A stretch of DNA of 64,000 bases from Hypholoma sublateritium FD-334 SS-4 (lineage: Eukaryota; Basidiomycota; Agaricomycetes; Agaricales; Strophariaceae), in NCBI GenBank assembly GCA_000827495.1, contig KN817547.1, forward strand, positions 235,262-299,261. Direction: 5' to 3'. Under the pieces are notes generated by a model. The model was not told where the DNA came from. It saw only the letters and a list, made by a program, of their open reading frames with translations, and made no database searches. The position numbers and the translations under genes are program-made. Position 1 is the first letter of the stretch; each line of letters opens with the position of its first letter. Of this stretch, positions 46,182 through 58,420 are shown one piece after another.

Positions 46182-48312
46182 TCAAAAGGTGGGCGTATTG
46201 ATTTCTTGTATCAATCTTCTGGCGGTCTCCGATCGAGGCAATATCAGGCACTGGAAATGGTTTTTGTGGCTGAGATGTCCATCCATCAGTTGAGTACGCC
46301 TCAAGCAAAGCAATAAAGTACTGACGTTATAATTCCCGAATCATAGAAATCGCCTTTTATTTCTATCTCATTTCCATCTTGATCCTTTGCTTTGGAAAAG
46401 GTGAATGTTGCCAAGATCGATGCAATTGTCAACCACATCTGAAAATTAGGCCAATTATTGATCGTGACAAGAGACTGGGAAGTCCGACGGGACATACAGA
46501 AGTACTGGCTAGATGCTTCCCAACGCAGATTCTAAGGGCGTTGTCAGCCTACGGCGCATGTTCAACAGAGAAGCGATAGACTGACCGTCGTCCAAAGCCG
46601 TACGTCAGAATACGATCATCGTCATTCAACCCTCCGTCGGCGTCGAGAAATCTCTCGGGCTTGAAAGCATGCGGATCCTCGTACTTCTTCTCATCATGAG
46701 CCATTGCCCTGTTGTACAATCTGCTCAAGATCAACACAATAATAGCGGGCGCTAGATCTTACCAGATATTCGCAAATACATTGGTTCCTGATAGATAGGT
46801 TAAACGTAAGCACTCAATATCATAATTAAACCTGATCACCTTTTGGAATGTAGTACCCCCTATACATGTCATCCTCAGAAGCCCTGTGGACCAGCCCAAG
46901 CATTGTCGGTGGTCTCCAACGGAGCACCTCTCGATATATAGCCTCGATAAACGGTAAGTAGGGACGATCATCGAAGCCTGGAAGGCGGTCCGTGCCAATA
47001 ACGGAGTCCAATTCCTTCTGAGCCCTGATTTGAACCTCGGGATGCGTGGCCAAAAGATAGAAAAGCGTCGAGGTAGCAGATATTGTGGTATCAGATGCAC
47101 CTAGAATTGATATGAGGACCTTCGATACCCACCAAGTGACCCAAGCGATGGAGAGAAATGTACGCCATACCGCTGTAGACCGTGAAAGCTAAGCCCCCAA
47201 CAACGTCTTCGTCTTCCTTATATCCGCTCTCCCCTTCTATGTATTTAGCAATCATAGACGGCAAGGCCGTTCCCTCTTTCTGTGTATTATATCAATGACG
47301 TCTGAGATTCTTACTCCACGTACTCACTCACCAGCTGATTCTTTACCGTTTCCATCGGCGAAAGCCTTAGCATGTCAGCCATCTTCTTTGTCTCCTTTGC
47401 CATTCTCTGAGCGACTGCTCCTGGGAACCAAGGTGGGATGTATCGCAAAAATGGGAGTACGTTGATGAGAGTATAGCCTGGTTGGAGTAGCTTCAATCCC
47501 ATGATAGCGCTTTCTTCTGCGGCCACAATAAAGGGGTCGTCGAGCGACTTGAGATCATGTCCATACATGATTGACATTGGAATGGACATAGACAGCCTGT
47601 GCATTGATATCATGGATTGGGGAAGGACGGGTCGGAATTCAATACTCACATTTTATTATGGTAATCGAAGCGTTCGGGCGTGTCGAGTAGTCCTTGGAGC
47701 ATCCTGTGGACTTTCTCAAGTTGGATTGGATAATATTGAACCATTGCATCTTGGCGGAGATTTTGCTGTGCCACTCTTCGATGCCTACGCCACTCGTCTC
47801 CTAAGGGCATGAACGCCATGTTGCTATCCCATCCCATCCTAACACAAATGAGGTATCATTGCTCCAAACATTTTGGTTTGTCTAATTGAACTCACAATTT
47901 AATAACGGGTGCAATTGGCCGATCTGAGTATTTGCTTGCGCGTTTCTCAAAAAGCTCTTCCGCGTCTTTGAAGGAGTTGAGGATCATGAAATGATTCCCT
48001 AGTGCGCTGGCGTGGAGGATATCGGCTACCGTTACAAGCATCTAGATCAGCGCACTGTAAACAACCCGAATAAAACTGATTTGTCGCACAGTTATACCGT
48101 CTCCCCCACTCCGCGTAATGGTGGGCAACATCGCTGCTCGGTAAATCGTACAAATTTCCAACCAGAAATCGGGGTTTGGGACCAGGGGCAAATGGGCCTC
48201 GGTTGGAGCTCCCAGACCAATTGGCGACTAATTGCTTCAAAATGAACGCCGTTACACCAAGGACAGCTAACGGGATAACGGAGGAATAGAGGTTGTTTAA
48301 AGTCTCGTGCAT
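46182..48312 (-). CDS. Cytochrome P450 monooxygenase
   Basis: ER-bound heme monooxygenase, about 500 residues in many exons, starting at ATG 48312. An N-terminal membrane anchor (VIPLAVLGVTAFILKQL) is followed by a Pro-rich hinge (GPFAPGPKPRFLVGN). The I-helix oxygen motif is G-A-S-D-T-T (about 47100). The K-helix E-x-x-R is E-V-L-R in Y-R-E-V-L-R-W-R-P-P. F-K-P-E-R-F follows, then the heme loop Y-G-F-G-R-R-I-C-V-G-K-H-L-A, split by an intron near 46595-46530. The C-terminus is I-L-P-R-S-E-T-A-R-R-L. The first junction closes with exon 1 at 48312-48090 and exon 2 from 48025, using donor GTGCGA. All catalytic motifs are intact. It resembles the large, substrate-diverse P450 families of agaricomycetes; the substrate is unknown. 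Confidence 0.92.
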
Positions 48313-48319
48313 ATTGTCT

Positions 48320-50380
48320 TGCAGTGGTGGTATGTGTGCAGACCGAGTTCAGCTGTTTTGTAGGCTTGTAATATATTCCAATGGAGCTTCGTTATCTACC
48401 GGTTACGTTTGGTCAATGATACATTCACATAATTCTCATGCAGCCACAATTTCACCCAGGCTGTCGAAACCAGCAGAAGTTTCCACTGTATATATGTAAT
48501 TACGACAGACATATTGAGAGCCGAATATATTGTCTGTGCATTATCAGGATCCAAATTTACATGCTAGTAGCCAGTATTATTCCCATTTGGCGATTACATT
48601 TCAGTCGGGTTACTATCAAAGGCCTCATGTCGTATGACTCAGGAGCGCGAGCGAGCACGGGGACGAAGGGGACGAAGGGCTATTTACCAAGCATCTTCGC
48701 TTCGCTGAAATGCTGTAAGCTGTCTGAGCAGTGAGAATATAGATTTTAGGCATACTCGACGCCAGAGAGCAAAAACATTTTCTTTCCCAGAGGAGAGGGA
48801 GTGTTAAGTAGCCCAAGCACTCCACGCGCATTCTCAGGCTACGCATCAGCCAGTCACGCGAATAATTGGGATCGACGGTATGGTTGACTGCGACAGACCG
48901 AATCTCGCACGAGCGCCGTTGACGTTTTGTCATGAACAATTGAAAAACACTGCCGAGATCGGAGCCTGCGCCTCGTGTGTGTTCCAGATAAGTTCTCTCC
49001 GAATAATTAGAAGAGCGAAGAATGGCACAAATATAACTTATAAGTCAATTATAAGTAGCCTTGAACATATGGTCGTCTGTCGTTATTTGCATCTAGGAAA
49101 CGGTCATGTATTCCCCTGGCAAGGCCTTGATGTACTTGACACTAATACGAGTGGAAGAGGACACTACTGTATGTCTGTGGTCCATGATAAGTATCCGAGG
49201 AAAGGGCTGTAGTATCTGAGTCGCGACGCGACGTCACGGCCATTCCCGCCACTTCGCCGCTCGGGCCGTCTGAGTCGCGTCACTTTCCGGATCAGTTTTG
49301 CGACTTGCTAACTCTATCCTTCGCCGCTCCTCATTCAACACAGCCCACTCAGGCAAACCCTTGGAAAGACCCGACAGCGCCTTGTATGGCTCGGAAGAGA
49401 ATGGGCTGTCTTTGAAGAACGCGATGAAAGTGCCATATGTTCGCCTTCGAACACACATGCTTTCCGTCCTTCAGTAACCTGAAGTTCGACCTTTACATCG
49501 ACGGGACGTGGCGGAGAGTCTACAACACTGCATTTGCTAAGTTTGTTTTGGAGCCCCTGACCCGGCCGCGCAACATCCACCTTACATCTCTCGCTTGCAT
49601 TCAATTTTCCTTTGATCAATGTGCCAACGTACGGGCAAAATCGATGCAGGAGAGAGGGAAGCTGAGCGAGGGACGGAGCAGCTGAACTGTATCCTCCGCA
49701 CTTGCCCTCGCCGCCCTCCTGCATTGCGCCGCGCCGCTCTCAACAGCCCCTACAATTCAGCGTACTGATCCCGGCGCCGCACGCGATGGCCTCTGCGCCC
49801 TCTCCACGTCGGCCTCGCACACATCCCCCGCTTCTACCTGGCCAGCAATGCCGATATCTTGTCCGCGCTCTGACGCCTCCAGACCCACCCGCCCGCGAGG
49901 TGCACACCACCGCCACCGCCACCGCCATCGACGCCTCAAGCCCTAGTTCGACTAGTCATCGCGGACGTGGACGCTCTGCGCTCCTTCATCGCCTTCGTCG
50001 CCCAGCGCACTGCGGCCGACCACGGCTCCCCAGGAACGCTCGCCGATTTGGGGGTCCTGCTGCTGCAGCAGGGGATGCGGGCACGGATTATACCCCCCCA
50101 CAGCTGTACCTTGACTGCGCGAGTGGGATGGTGCTGCGCGTGTGCCCCGCGTGGGTGGCAGGCGGTATTTCAGGGGCGCGTGAGATTGGAACGGGGGGGG
50201 CTAACGCGTGGTGATATGTAGAGAAGTCTGATGTGACGCACTGGGTCTGTCGTCCATCAGGGACTTCTGCTGAGCTACATAGCCCAGTAATTGTTGCGAC
50301 GATGGAAGAATCAGGCTTCGCTTCGAAGTTCAAACGAATATGGACTTGATTTGAATCTGTGAGCTGTAAGATTCGGTACG
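48320..50380. other. Intergenic region with weak coding traces
   Basis: No secure gene. A minus-strand ORF at 49234-49458 (74 codons from a genuine ATG, containing TFIAFFKDSPF and RRRIELASRK) looks protein-like but matches nothing I can name. The plus strand at 49790-50110 is GC-rich with fragments such as DVDALRSFIAFVAQ in broken frames, suggesting a decayed gene. Confidence 0.35.
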
Positions 50381-50389
50381 ATCACTCAC

Positions 50390-51281
50390 ACCTTGAAGCT
50401 GAAGGTGTGCGTGGACGTTAAGCGCCCGTACTGATTGGTGTCCTTCGCAGTTGAATACATAACGGAACTAAAGCAAGCTGATGCTCAAGTGCAATTGTGC
50501 GAATATTGAGTTACCATGTTGGTAGAGTGGACTGTGCAGCACTGTGCCATTCGTAGATTGTTGGAAATCATGTTCAAGAGTTGTCTATTCTTTTCCATGG
50601 GCTGTTGCTAGGCGTGCTCGCTGCTCTCATCTGATTCCCATGTAATGAATGTCATAGCAAATCCGATTTCATTTGGGGTACATATATCTCTACCCAGCCT
50701 TGGAGCGCCTGATTTGGACTTATTCTGTAGCAATTGAAATCCCGTAGACCTCTGAAGCAGCCTTGAGGCGGGTCTCTTCGAAGGAACAATCGATAGAAGC
50801 TTCATTTCAGGCTAGCTGCGGTGTGATTATTTCAGAAATGTGACACAGCGCCCATGTAAGCCTTCCGAACAAGTATAGGACTCAATGCAAGAGATGCTCT
50901 GAATAGACGGTTCTTCAGTTTTCCAATCTCCTGCTTTTGCCGCAGCAACTCGTTAGCTAATTGGGCGCTAAGTTTAGTCTGAAGCATTTATGTAGACTTG
51001 GCTGACTCCGAGGCCCCGTTTGGGAGGAGTGCTTATTGTTTCGGATAATCTCTCTTGCTCATCGATTTATACTCTAAAGTTTAGGCCGTTCTATGAATGC
51101 CACTAGCCTGCTGCCAGATTGTGTTTAATTCTCTCCCCACAGCCTACAGTTAGGTGAATAGCTTTCCATCGTCCATGGTACTTCTATATATGTAGGACTT
51201 TTGCTGGACCACAGCTGTACTGTGATTTCCACCAAACACTTCCTGCCAGTGATCCACCGAGACTCTCCGCTCGCCAGCACC
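50390..51281 (+). repeat. Upstream half of a segmental duplication
   Basis: This region aligns in blocks with 59830-60478, the upstream region of the paralogous membrane gene. Shared blocks include GTGCTCGCTGCTCTCA, CTTGAGGCGGG-TCTCTT, ATAGAAGCTTCATTTC, and TAGGACTT-TGCTGGAC followed by TGTGATTTCC. Its left end (50420-50600) also resembles 56165-56320. A TATATA element at 51186-51193 sits about 90 nt before the gene start. Confidence 0.6.
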
Positions 51282-52665
51282 ATGTCTCGACACCCAACCA
51301 ACGATACTGGCGGGCAGGCGACCGGCTTCTTGAGCCTTACTCAAATCGTGAAAAACATAAAATCACTGTCGGGGCACGTCACACAGAGTTTTGGGGGATT
51401 ACCCGCGCCGGGGCAGCAACATGATGAACCACTTCGTAGGCGGCGGATTGCTTTATCAGACGCCGAGACTGGCCCTGCTATCCTCCTTCAGCATATAAAT
51501 GAGGCCCAGTTGACGGCGTCATCTGGGGTTGAAGACGCGGTCGCCCAGCCATTGGACTTGGATGCTCGGCGATTGCCCTCGGACGCTCAGCAGGACCTTA
51601 TCGTGATCTTGACAGTCAACCGAACATGCAGGATAATAACAATCATGGCCCTTGGATTTTGGGGAGGCTGGTCAATCATGCCTGCAGAGATGAAGTTTCC
51701 TGACAGTGTAGCTTGGGTGACCTACATTTGCATTGTCACTGACTGGTAAGGCGTCGTTTTTCTACCATTTACGAGAGATGCAACAACAGAGTCAACTGAT
51801 ACTAAATTGAAAGGATTGCCCTTGCATCTGCTCTGGATTGTACATTCCCAGGTTCAATGGATTGGTACTTCCGCAGGTGGCCAGAATGGTGGTTTCTCAA
51901 AAGAGAGAACTTGCCCGAGATATCAATTACGGGCTACAACATTCTCAACATACTGGTTGGACTATCGATTGCCTTCTTCGGGTACGCTCTGCAAAGCGAT
52001 CAGGCAATTTTGAACCGCGCAAATGTTATTTCAGGGAGTATTATTTTTGTGGTGTTTGTTCCTTTCATTTGATAATTTTTTTCCCTCTCTGACGAAAACC
52101 TCTAGATTGTATTCGCTTGGTCTTGTGAAAGGAAATGCGGAAGGCCCAGGAGCATGGTTCTTTCACACTAATTATGCCACTCATATATTTTATGGTAAGT
52201 CCCTGATTTAGATAATTTATCTCGGACTCACAGTGCTCCCAGGAGTCGAGTCCGCATATAACTTGGGCAAGTGATATATTTTTCGTTTCAGCATGCGTAA
52301 CCTCATAAATATTGTGTCACGCAGCAACATGGTGGTGGATCGCCTTTCGCATCCATGGGGTTGTGAAAATCTTACGCAATCGCGACAAGCCTGAAATGGC
52401 CGTTCAATTCCGTATTCTCATAGTTGGCCTTGTTGTGGAGGTTGCCCTTTTGATTTGGTATTTTGCTATTGTTTTGCTTGCATATTTCTTCAAGCGAGGT
52501 TGGGCACACTGGAATAGCGCCTTGTGGGCTGAGCGCCGCACAGCTCAACTAGCTATGCTCGTATTATGGGCATTGGTTGTTATTTTCGGATTATGCGTGG
52601 AGCTCCCTAATATATTTTTCCCGTGCAGCGGTAGTACGTCTCCCTTTTGTAAAGTACTAATTTAA
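51282..52665 (+). CDS. Polytopic membrane protein, lineage-specific family, copy 1
   Basis: Unknown function. Exon 1 is 51282-51745 (start MSRHPTNDTGG) and exon 2 begins at 51877 after TTCCGCAG, giving D-W-W-P-E-W-W-F-L-K-R-E-N-L-P. Short exons follow, to a TAA at about 52663. The N-terminal soluble region of about 115 residues contains S-F-G-G-L-P-A-P-G. About six to seven hydrophobic helices follow, including MALGFWGGWSIM, ILNILVGLSIAFFGYAL, the long I-L-I-V-G-L-V-V-E-V-A-L-L-I-W-Y-F segment and LAMLVLWALVVIFGLCVE. The C-terminus is L-P-N-I-F-F-P-C-S-G-S-T-S-P-F-C. The last intron uses a GC donor (GCAAGT at 52267), where the paralogue has GTGAGT. Relative to copy 2 it has 34 extra residues in the N-terminal region. 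It could be a receptor-like or transport protein, but no known motif decides this. Confidence 0.7.
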
Positions 52666-54340
52666 TAATGCTTCGCAAGGCTGGGCAGGCCCGGCAACTT
52701 TCACTATATGGTTTAGCGCATACCAAGGTAAGTAATAGGATGATCAGTGTATGGATGGATTGAAGACATACCTATAAGAAGGGAGCACAGCGATGGGAAG
52801 AGGCGCGAAGGTTATGTTGCTTCAACAACGAAAACGAGCCCCGCTTTGCAACACAGGCACCAGCGCGGATACGCCGGGGAACACCCGTGAACCTCAAGAC
52901 AAAGTGTACCTCGCCCCGTCTAAGCGGAACACCCGACCCGCCCCCAGGCACCGCTGTGGACGAAGTACAGGCGCGGTTCGCTCCCTTCTATTGCAGCACG
53001 ACGGTGCATTTCTCTCTTCGAAGATGTGGACTGTAGTCTCATGGTACACCCTCTCCACGGTGCTTTCCCAATCTGGGTCCCTTACTGGGGAGAGGATAGG
53101 GATGAGACAAAGTTGGTGGTTGATCTGAAATGCGAGTGGATTCAAAAGGAAGGGGAAATGTTGGTGCTGAATAGGACCATATAACATGCATAGCAGAAAC
53201 AGAAGAACAACCCGGAAAGAGCCAGAGCACTAAGATCTCATACATTGAAAGAAGAGCGGGCCACAACAGCCAAAAATCCAAAATCCAAAAGCCCAGCAAG
53301 TTTTGGCGAACAAGATCTACAGTCCAGTCAGTCGCCAGGAAGAACGAAACATTTTCCAGCCAGCGTAAGTGCGAGTCGCATGCGCTATGTGGGCATGGGC
53401 CTCAGCACTGCTGCCGCCGGCATGCGCCATGGGATGGTAATTCGGGCCTGAGACTCGCGTTGGGGGGGCGTCGCTGCTCAGTTGATCATGGAGCGTGGGG
53501 AATTTTAGATTCCGGATCATTCCGGCGCCCTGGGGAGGGAGTGCGCACGGACCATGCCGAAAGTCACGACTGGATACCAGCACTCGAGCTCGAGCGGCAT
53601 CATTCACTTCTTCACCAGCATTCTCCCTTTCGACCAGGAAATTTCAAGCCTCTATCAGACAGAATACACGCCCATATTTATCTCGACCAATCGCTCAATG
53701 CACGTGCGCATGTTATGTCTCAGGTGCTTTATTTATCTCTGTCGAGGCTTGAACGTAAGTATATGCGAATGCGCACCCCCTAATCGCTCTCACTCCTCGA
53801 AAACGTTCGTCACCTTATACCCTTGAAGCCAGGATACGGTCAGATATCTTCCGTTTCGTGTGTGTGTGTGTATGTGTGTGTGTGGGTAGCTGTATACGGG
53901 GATGCTTTCCTGCATAAAGCCGTCGCGCACCGCAGCATAACGGAGACGTGGCGCGTCGGCACATCTGTGCAGACATTTTATGGCGGAATATTCCAATATC
54001 AATGTCACACATATGTACATACCAAATGCACGGCGGCCACCAGCTCTGGCCTGCTCCAGTCGAAGGAACGGACTCGATGCCGATAGACGCGTACGCACCT
54101 TCGCCGGAGCTTGGAAAGTTGGCTAGTTATATATATGGAAATTCAAGGCGGTATATACCCCATGTGAGTAATACCGTATTCATGGCCAACCATAAACTTT
54201 TTGCCCAAAGCCTCTGTAAGCGACAAATATAAGACGCTGCCTCGTTCGGAGTCGCACGCAGTCTCAGATTGTCTCCCTTATCTCCCCTGCTCGTCCCTCA
54301 CTATCTGCCGATCTTACACGGCCCTCCGAGTCAAGATTCC
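52666..54340. other. Intergenic region
   Basis: The first 80 bp still resemble the sequence after copy 2 (61757 onward), so the duplication extends past the stop. The rest has no coding sequence I trust. A short TG microsatellite lies at 53858-53886. Confidence 0.4.
53858..53886. repeat. TG dinucleotide microsatellite
   Basis: Interrupted run of TG units (one TA interruption) visible directly in the sequence. Confidence 0.9.
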
Positions 54341-55819
54341 ATGTCTTATGCTGCGTCTTCGAGGACTCTACCTGGTAGGTACAAAGCTCCTCACTTCTCG
54401 ACAATGCTAATGAGAATACGTATCAGACTGTTGGGGCCACCGTGGGGTAAGTAAGCTAAACATAGCTTGAATCTTTTATAACTCAGCCTCCCCTCAGGCT
54501 TCGTCGCGATTTCCAGAAAATACCCTTGCCAGCTTTGAAGCTGCCATTCGGGACGGCGCCGAGGGCATCGAAAGCGGTGGGCGGTTCAAATTTATGTGCC
54601 CCATCCGCGGGATATGTTTACTGACCATGTTATGCGATGCAGACGTACATGTCTCGGCAGACGATGTAATCATCATGATACACGATATCTGTAGGCCCTT
54701 ACTTTGTGTTATCTGTGTAGCGGTTCTCCGGACCTGATTCCGTTCTCCTGCACAGCTCTCGACCGCGTCACGGATTATTCAGGTACATATAACCTCCTCA
54801 TTGCGATTCACTTCATGCAAACTCCTGCGCACAGGAAAAATCAAGGAGCGAAACTGGTATGGGGAAGACGGTATGGAGCATGCCCGGACGAAGAAAGAAC
54901 CACCGCAGGCAATACCCACCTTTGAACAAACGATAAATCTCCTCATGGAGGTAGCTCTCAGCGAATTTCTGAATACAAATTACGCGACATTAATGCGATT
55001 TTTTACAGCCTGAAAACCGGCACGTAAAGCTAAACCTCGACGTCAAAGCGGACAACGACCCCGACCGCCTATTTGTGCTCATGCGCGATATCATCTCGAA
55101 GCACGCAGACTACGAGACGCTCCTCGCGCCGCGTGTCCTCATTGGGCTCTGGCACCCGCGGTTTATTGCTCCAGCCAAGGCGCAGCTCCCCCACTGCCGG
55201 TTGTCGTACATTGGAAACTGCACGAACATCGCGCGCAAGTACTTTTGGGCGGACTGCGATACGTTCTCGATGGCGTTTGGGACACTCACGACGTACGAAG
55301 GGCAGACGTGCGTATCCTGTGCATCTATTCCATATGAAATTGTGGGCCCGGTTGTATAGTTCATACTGAGTGTTTGATCATGCAGGTTTATTGCAGAGTG
55401 TAAGAGCGGTGGAAAGCGTTTGATGGTGTGGACGGTGAACCACCCCGACCACATGATGGAGGTGAGTTGCTGTTCTGGATAGTCCCCTCAAATTGCATAT
55501 CGTCGACGCAGGCGGTACGGTGGGGAGTGAATGTGATAATAACAGACGTGACGAAGACCTGGCTTGATCTCCGCTCGGCACTACAAAGTGCGTTCGACAT
55601 TCTTCAGACGGGACGCTCGCTAACAGTCCGACGACAGCCGACTATGAGACAGTTGGGTCGCAATACGGGCGCAGCTTCCTCTGGACAACCTTTCACTTCT
55701 ACGCGCCATTCCACTTCCTGAAGAAGTACGTTCTCGCCTTGCGCCTGGTACAGCTAGCTGGCCCGTTTGATTTCGGCACCGATATGGCGGAGATCCGTGA
55801 TGACGTTGTCACCAGGTAG
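54341..55819 (+). CDS. Glycerophosphodiester phosphodiesterase (GDPD)
   Basis: Hydrolyses glycerophosphodiesters to glycerol-3-phosphate and an alcohol. Short exons: 54341-54374 (MSYAASSRTLP), 54427-54446 (C-W-G-H-R-G), 54498-54576, 54643 onward. Metal and catalytic residues are present: H-R-G, F-P-E-N-T-L-A-S-F-E, G-I-E-S-D-V-H, and M-I-H-D. Further conserved pieces are E-H-A-R-T-K-K-E-P, P-T-F-E-Q-T-I-N-L-L-M, L-N-L-D-V-K-A-D-N-D, M-V-W-T-V-N-H and G-V-N-V-I-I-T-D. The C-terminal D-Y-E-T-V-G-S-Q-Y-G-R-S-F-L-W-T-T tail resembles that of small fungal cytosolic GDPDs. The stop is TAG 55817-55819. About 330 residues. All active-site residues are intact despite the surrounding rearranged DNA. 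Confidence 0.9.
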
Positions 55820-56164
55820 CGGCGGTGGAGGTGTTTGTGCCACCCGACGGGATGTCTCCGCTGACGCTTTGGCTTTATTTTTCTATCACAAACTATCACG
55901 CAAGCTCAAATCTTTCCACTATTTACTGTACATTGCTAATGATATATCATATACCATTGCTAAAGCGGGTGTTGATTTGTTACTGGCTCGGCCTCAGTTA
56001 AAAATTATTGGTGTTTCAACGATGGAAAATCAAGACTTGCTAAGAAAGTTCAAAGTTGAACAGAATAGGCACCTATAGACTTGCTTTGCATCTGTAAGAC
56101 ATTGAATGAGAATATCAACGCACGACGGGACTCAATACGGTCACATGACCACACACCGTTGATC

Positions 56165-56400
56165 GAATTTAAGCGCCCGTAAGTATTCCGAGTCATTCAA
56201 ATTGGAACATCAGGGCCCGTGGCGGTCGACTAGGCACTAAAGCAAGCTGACCATCGTTATAGGATTTGCGAGGATTGATTTGCTATATGTGACTCAGCGA
56301 ATTGTGCACTGCCATATAGGAGAATCGAGATCATTGCAAGATGTCGATGATCATCGACCAGCTTCAACTTTTCAAGCGCAGCATGGGTGGGATAACGAGC
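56165..56400. repeat. Dispersed copy of the 50.4 kb repeat
   Basis: Blocks TTAAGCGCCCGTA, ACTAAAGCAAGCTGA and TTGTGCACTGCCAT occur here in the same order and similar spacing as at 50424-50555. It lies directly beside the tRNA gene. Confidence 0.55.
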
Positions 56401-56413
56401 AAAAAGAGTACCA

Positions 56414-56487
56414 TGGCCAACTTGGGGATTGAACCCAAGACCTTCGTGTTATTAGCACGACGCCATAACCAACTAAGCCAGTCGGCC
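56414..56487 (-). tRNA. tRNA-Ile(AAT)
   Basis: A 74-nt cloverleaf reads cleanly on the minus strand. The acceptor stem GGCCGAC pairs with GTTGGCC (one G-T pair), discriminator A at 56414. The D arm contains box A TGGCTTAGTTGG. The anticodon stem TCGTG/CACGA encloses loop CTAATAA, giving anticodon AAT. The T stem TTGGG/CCCAA encloses TTCAATC. No intron. Confidence 0.96.
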
Positions 56488-57534
56488 ATATCTACTGCAA
56501 TGTAGGGTTGATGTAGGGTAACGGCACACATACACGTAAAACTGCTTCGCCATTCCCAGGGAAGTTCGGGGGACAGACCGATTTACACCGAGCGCTGTTC
56601 CGCGACGCGTCATTTTATCTCAGCAATCTGCGATGCCGCGACCCATCGTCGACCACCACCACCGCCATCGCTCGTCCACCCAAGGACGGTGGACCCTCAC
56701 AACAGGAATCGTGAAATTGGCTAACAACTTGCGACATACATAGATACATCGAGTCGTACCGTGGAGCAGTACGTATTGAGGTATTTTTATCTACCCCGGA
56801 CGTCGCGCGTACCAACGGATAATTACCCTAAATTCGAAGATCCACCCTAGCCATATTACACAGGGAACACCACATCTAGATCGCGCACTCCCCTGACATC
56901 CGGATCGCGAACGTTGACGGGTGCAAGAGTGCAGGAATAAAACGCGCCGCGCTCACCGCAGTGTTTGAATCAGTCGTGACTCTCCAGGAAAAACATGTTC
57001 ACTGCGCTGCTACAGCGGCTGCACAAGCCGGTACCCCGACTGAGCTAGGCGCGCCTCTTACTACTCGTACTCTGAAGCAAACCCTCAATATCATGACGCA
57101 CCTAGGTATGTCATTAAACCAGTGTTCCGATTCCTACACATCTGCGATCCAAACGGACAACAGTTGTGGTGTCCTTAGGATACTGGCAGGGCCGATTCTT
57201 GGCCCACGGAAGTGTCTGCTGCATGGGGCGACTACTTATCTGAGATAGGGTTTCTATATACGCATCGTCTGAATATCTAAGTGGAATTGTCAGGTACGTG
57301 TCGTCATGTATGACGGTATAAGTCGATGTTGGCCGCTAAGAAGTGGCTCGAGACGCAGTGGTTCTATATGGTGATAATATGCACAATTAGCTGCGTCATC
57401 CTTGCTCCATGTTGCATATATGAAGAGTCGATGGACTCAGCAGCGACCCCCTAACTTCTGGTGCATAACCTGACTATCTTGTATAGACCATTCTATATCT
57501 AGAGCTGCGTCTCGGAGGTCGGAGCAAGCAGTAG

Positions 57535-58420
57535 AATAGAGTGTCATTCTGCGACCACAGAGAGTCATCAGAGTGGCTCGAATCACTTGAAGCGTTCGCT
57601 CCGAAAGCACAGAGAGCGTCCAACAAGTGCAACTTGAGTATGCCGTCATCTCTACTGTCCGAGGAATGAAGCTAATAGATGCTTTTGCAGGTCTGGTTGC
57701 TTCGTTAGGCTACCCGCTGCTAGACCAAGGTTACCACCATTGATTTTCCATACATACACATCTCTCATATATTTTTCCAGACGGATGTAGAGTCGGATGT
57801 GATTTGATGAACCTATTCTTTCTGATTGATGAACATACGGACGTCGGAAACGCAGAAGAAGTACAAGCTCAGGCAGATATTGTGATGGATGCACTTCGAA
57901 ACGCCAGCACTCCGCGTCCTCCAAACGAGTGGGTTGGTGGGAAAGCGGCCCAACAGTGGGTGTCTTGACATTCGCCCTATGCCTTGTATTTGTTAAAAAA
58001 TATCGTCCAGGTTCTGGTTCAATGCGACAAAATTTGCCACTGAACCATCCCAGGACCAATTTATCCGTACAATCAAGATGTTCCTGGACGCCATTGTACA
58101 GCAAGCCTTCGATAGAAGTAAAAACCGCATTCGTGATATTGATAGCTACTTTGCCATTCGCAGAGACACTGTTGGCACAAGGCCGGCGCTCACCGTTTGT
58201 GGATTATACATGAACATCCCCGACTCGGTTATCAGTCATCCTGTTATAGCTAAACTGACCGAATTGTGCACTGACATGATCATCATGGACAACGATATGG
58301 TTTCCTACAAAATAGAGTGAGTTGATATGCATTTGTACGCATAAGATTTCTTGTTACTTGACTGATGTTGATTTAAGGCGTGAACGTGGCGATGAGGGCC
58401 ATAGCCTATTGAAAATTTGA
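57535..58420 (+). pseudogene. Sesquiterpene synthase remnant (class I fungal terpene cyclase), ends missing
   Basis: Five exons in closed phase (57535-57637, 57691-57729, 57781-57955, 58011-58316, 58378-58420) encode about 221 residues, against roughly 320-380 for the family. The aspartate-rich motif appears as D-E-H-T-D after [19 protein letters not shown] and the NSE triad N-D-M-V-S-Y-K-I-E are intact, followed by R-G-D-E-G-H. Upstream, the frame meets stops before any convincing start, although P-D-Y-L resembles the usual N-terminal PD motif. Downstream a TGA comes seven codons after the NSE region, so the C-terminal helices with the conserved R-Y pair are lacking. It most resembles protoilludene/cubebol-type synthases of mushrooms. 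It is probably a recent pseudogene; an unusual unresolved splice form is the alternative. Confidence 0.75.

Noticed and set aside
48001..48100. Apparent frameshift near the start of the P450 gene
   Set aside because: The frame closes with donor GTGCGA at 48089 and acceptor GGTAG at 48026, giving W-G-R-R-Y-N-S-D-I-L-H, so no disruption is needed.
56945..57060. tRNA-like box A (TAGCTCAGTCGG) on the minus strand
   Set aside because: No pairing T stem around the TTCAAAC-like segment and no consistent acceptor stem, so not a tRNA gene.
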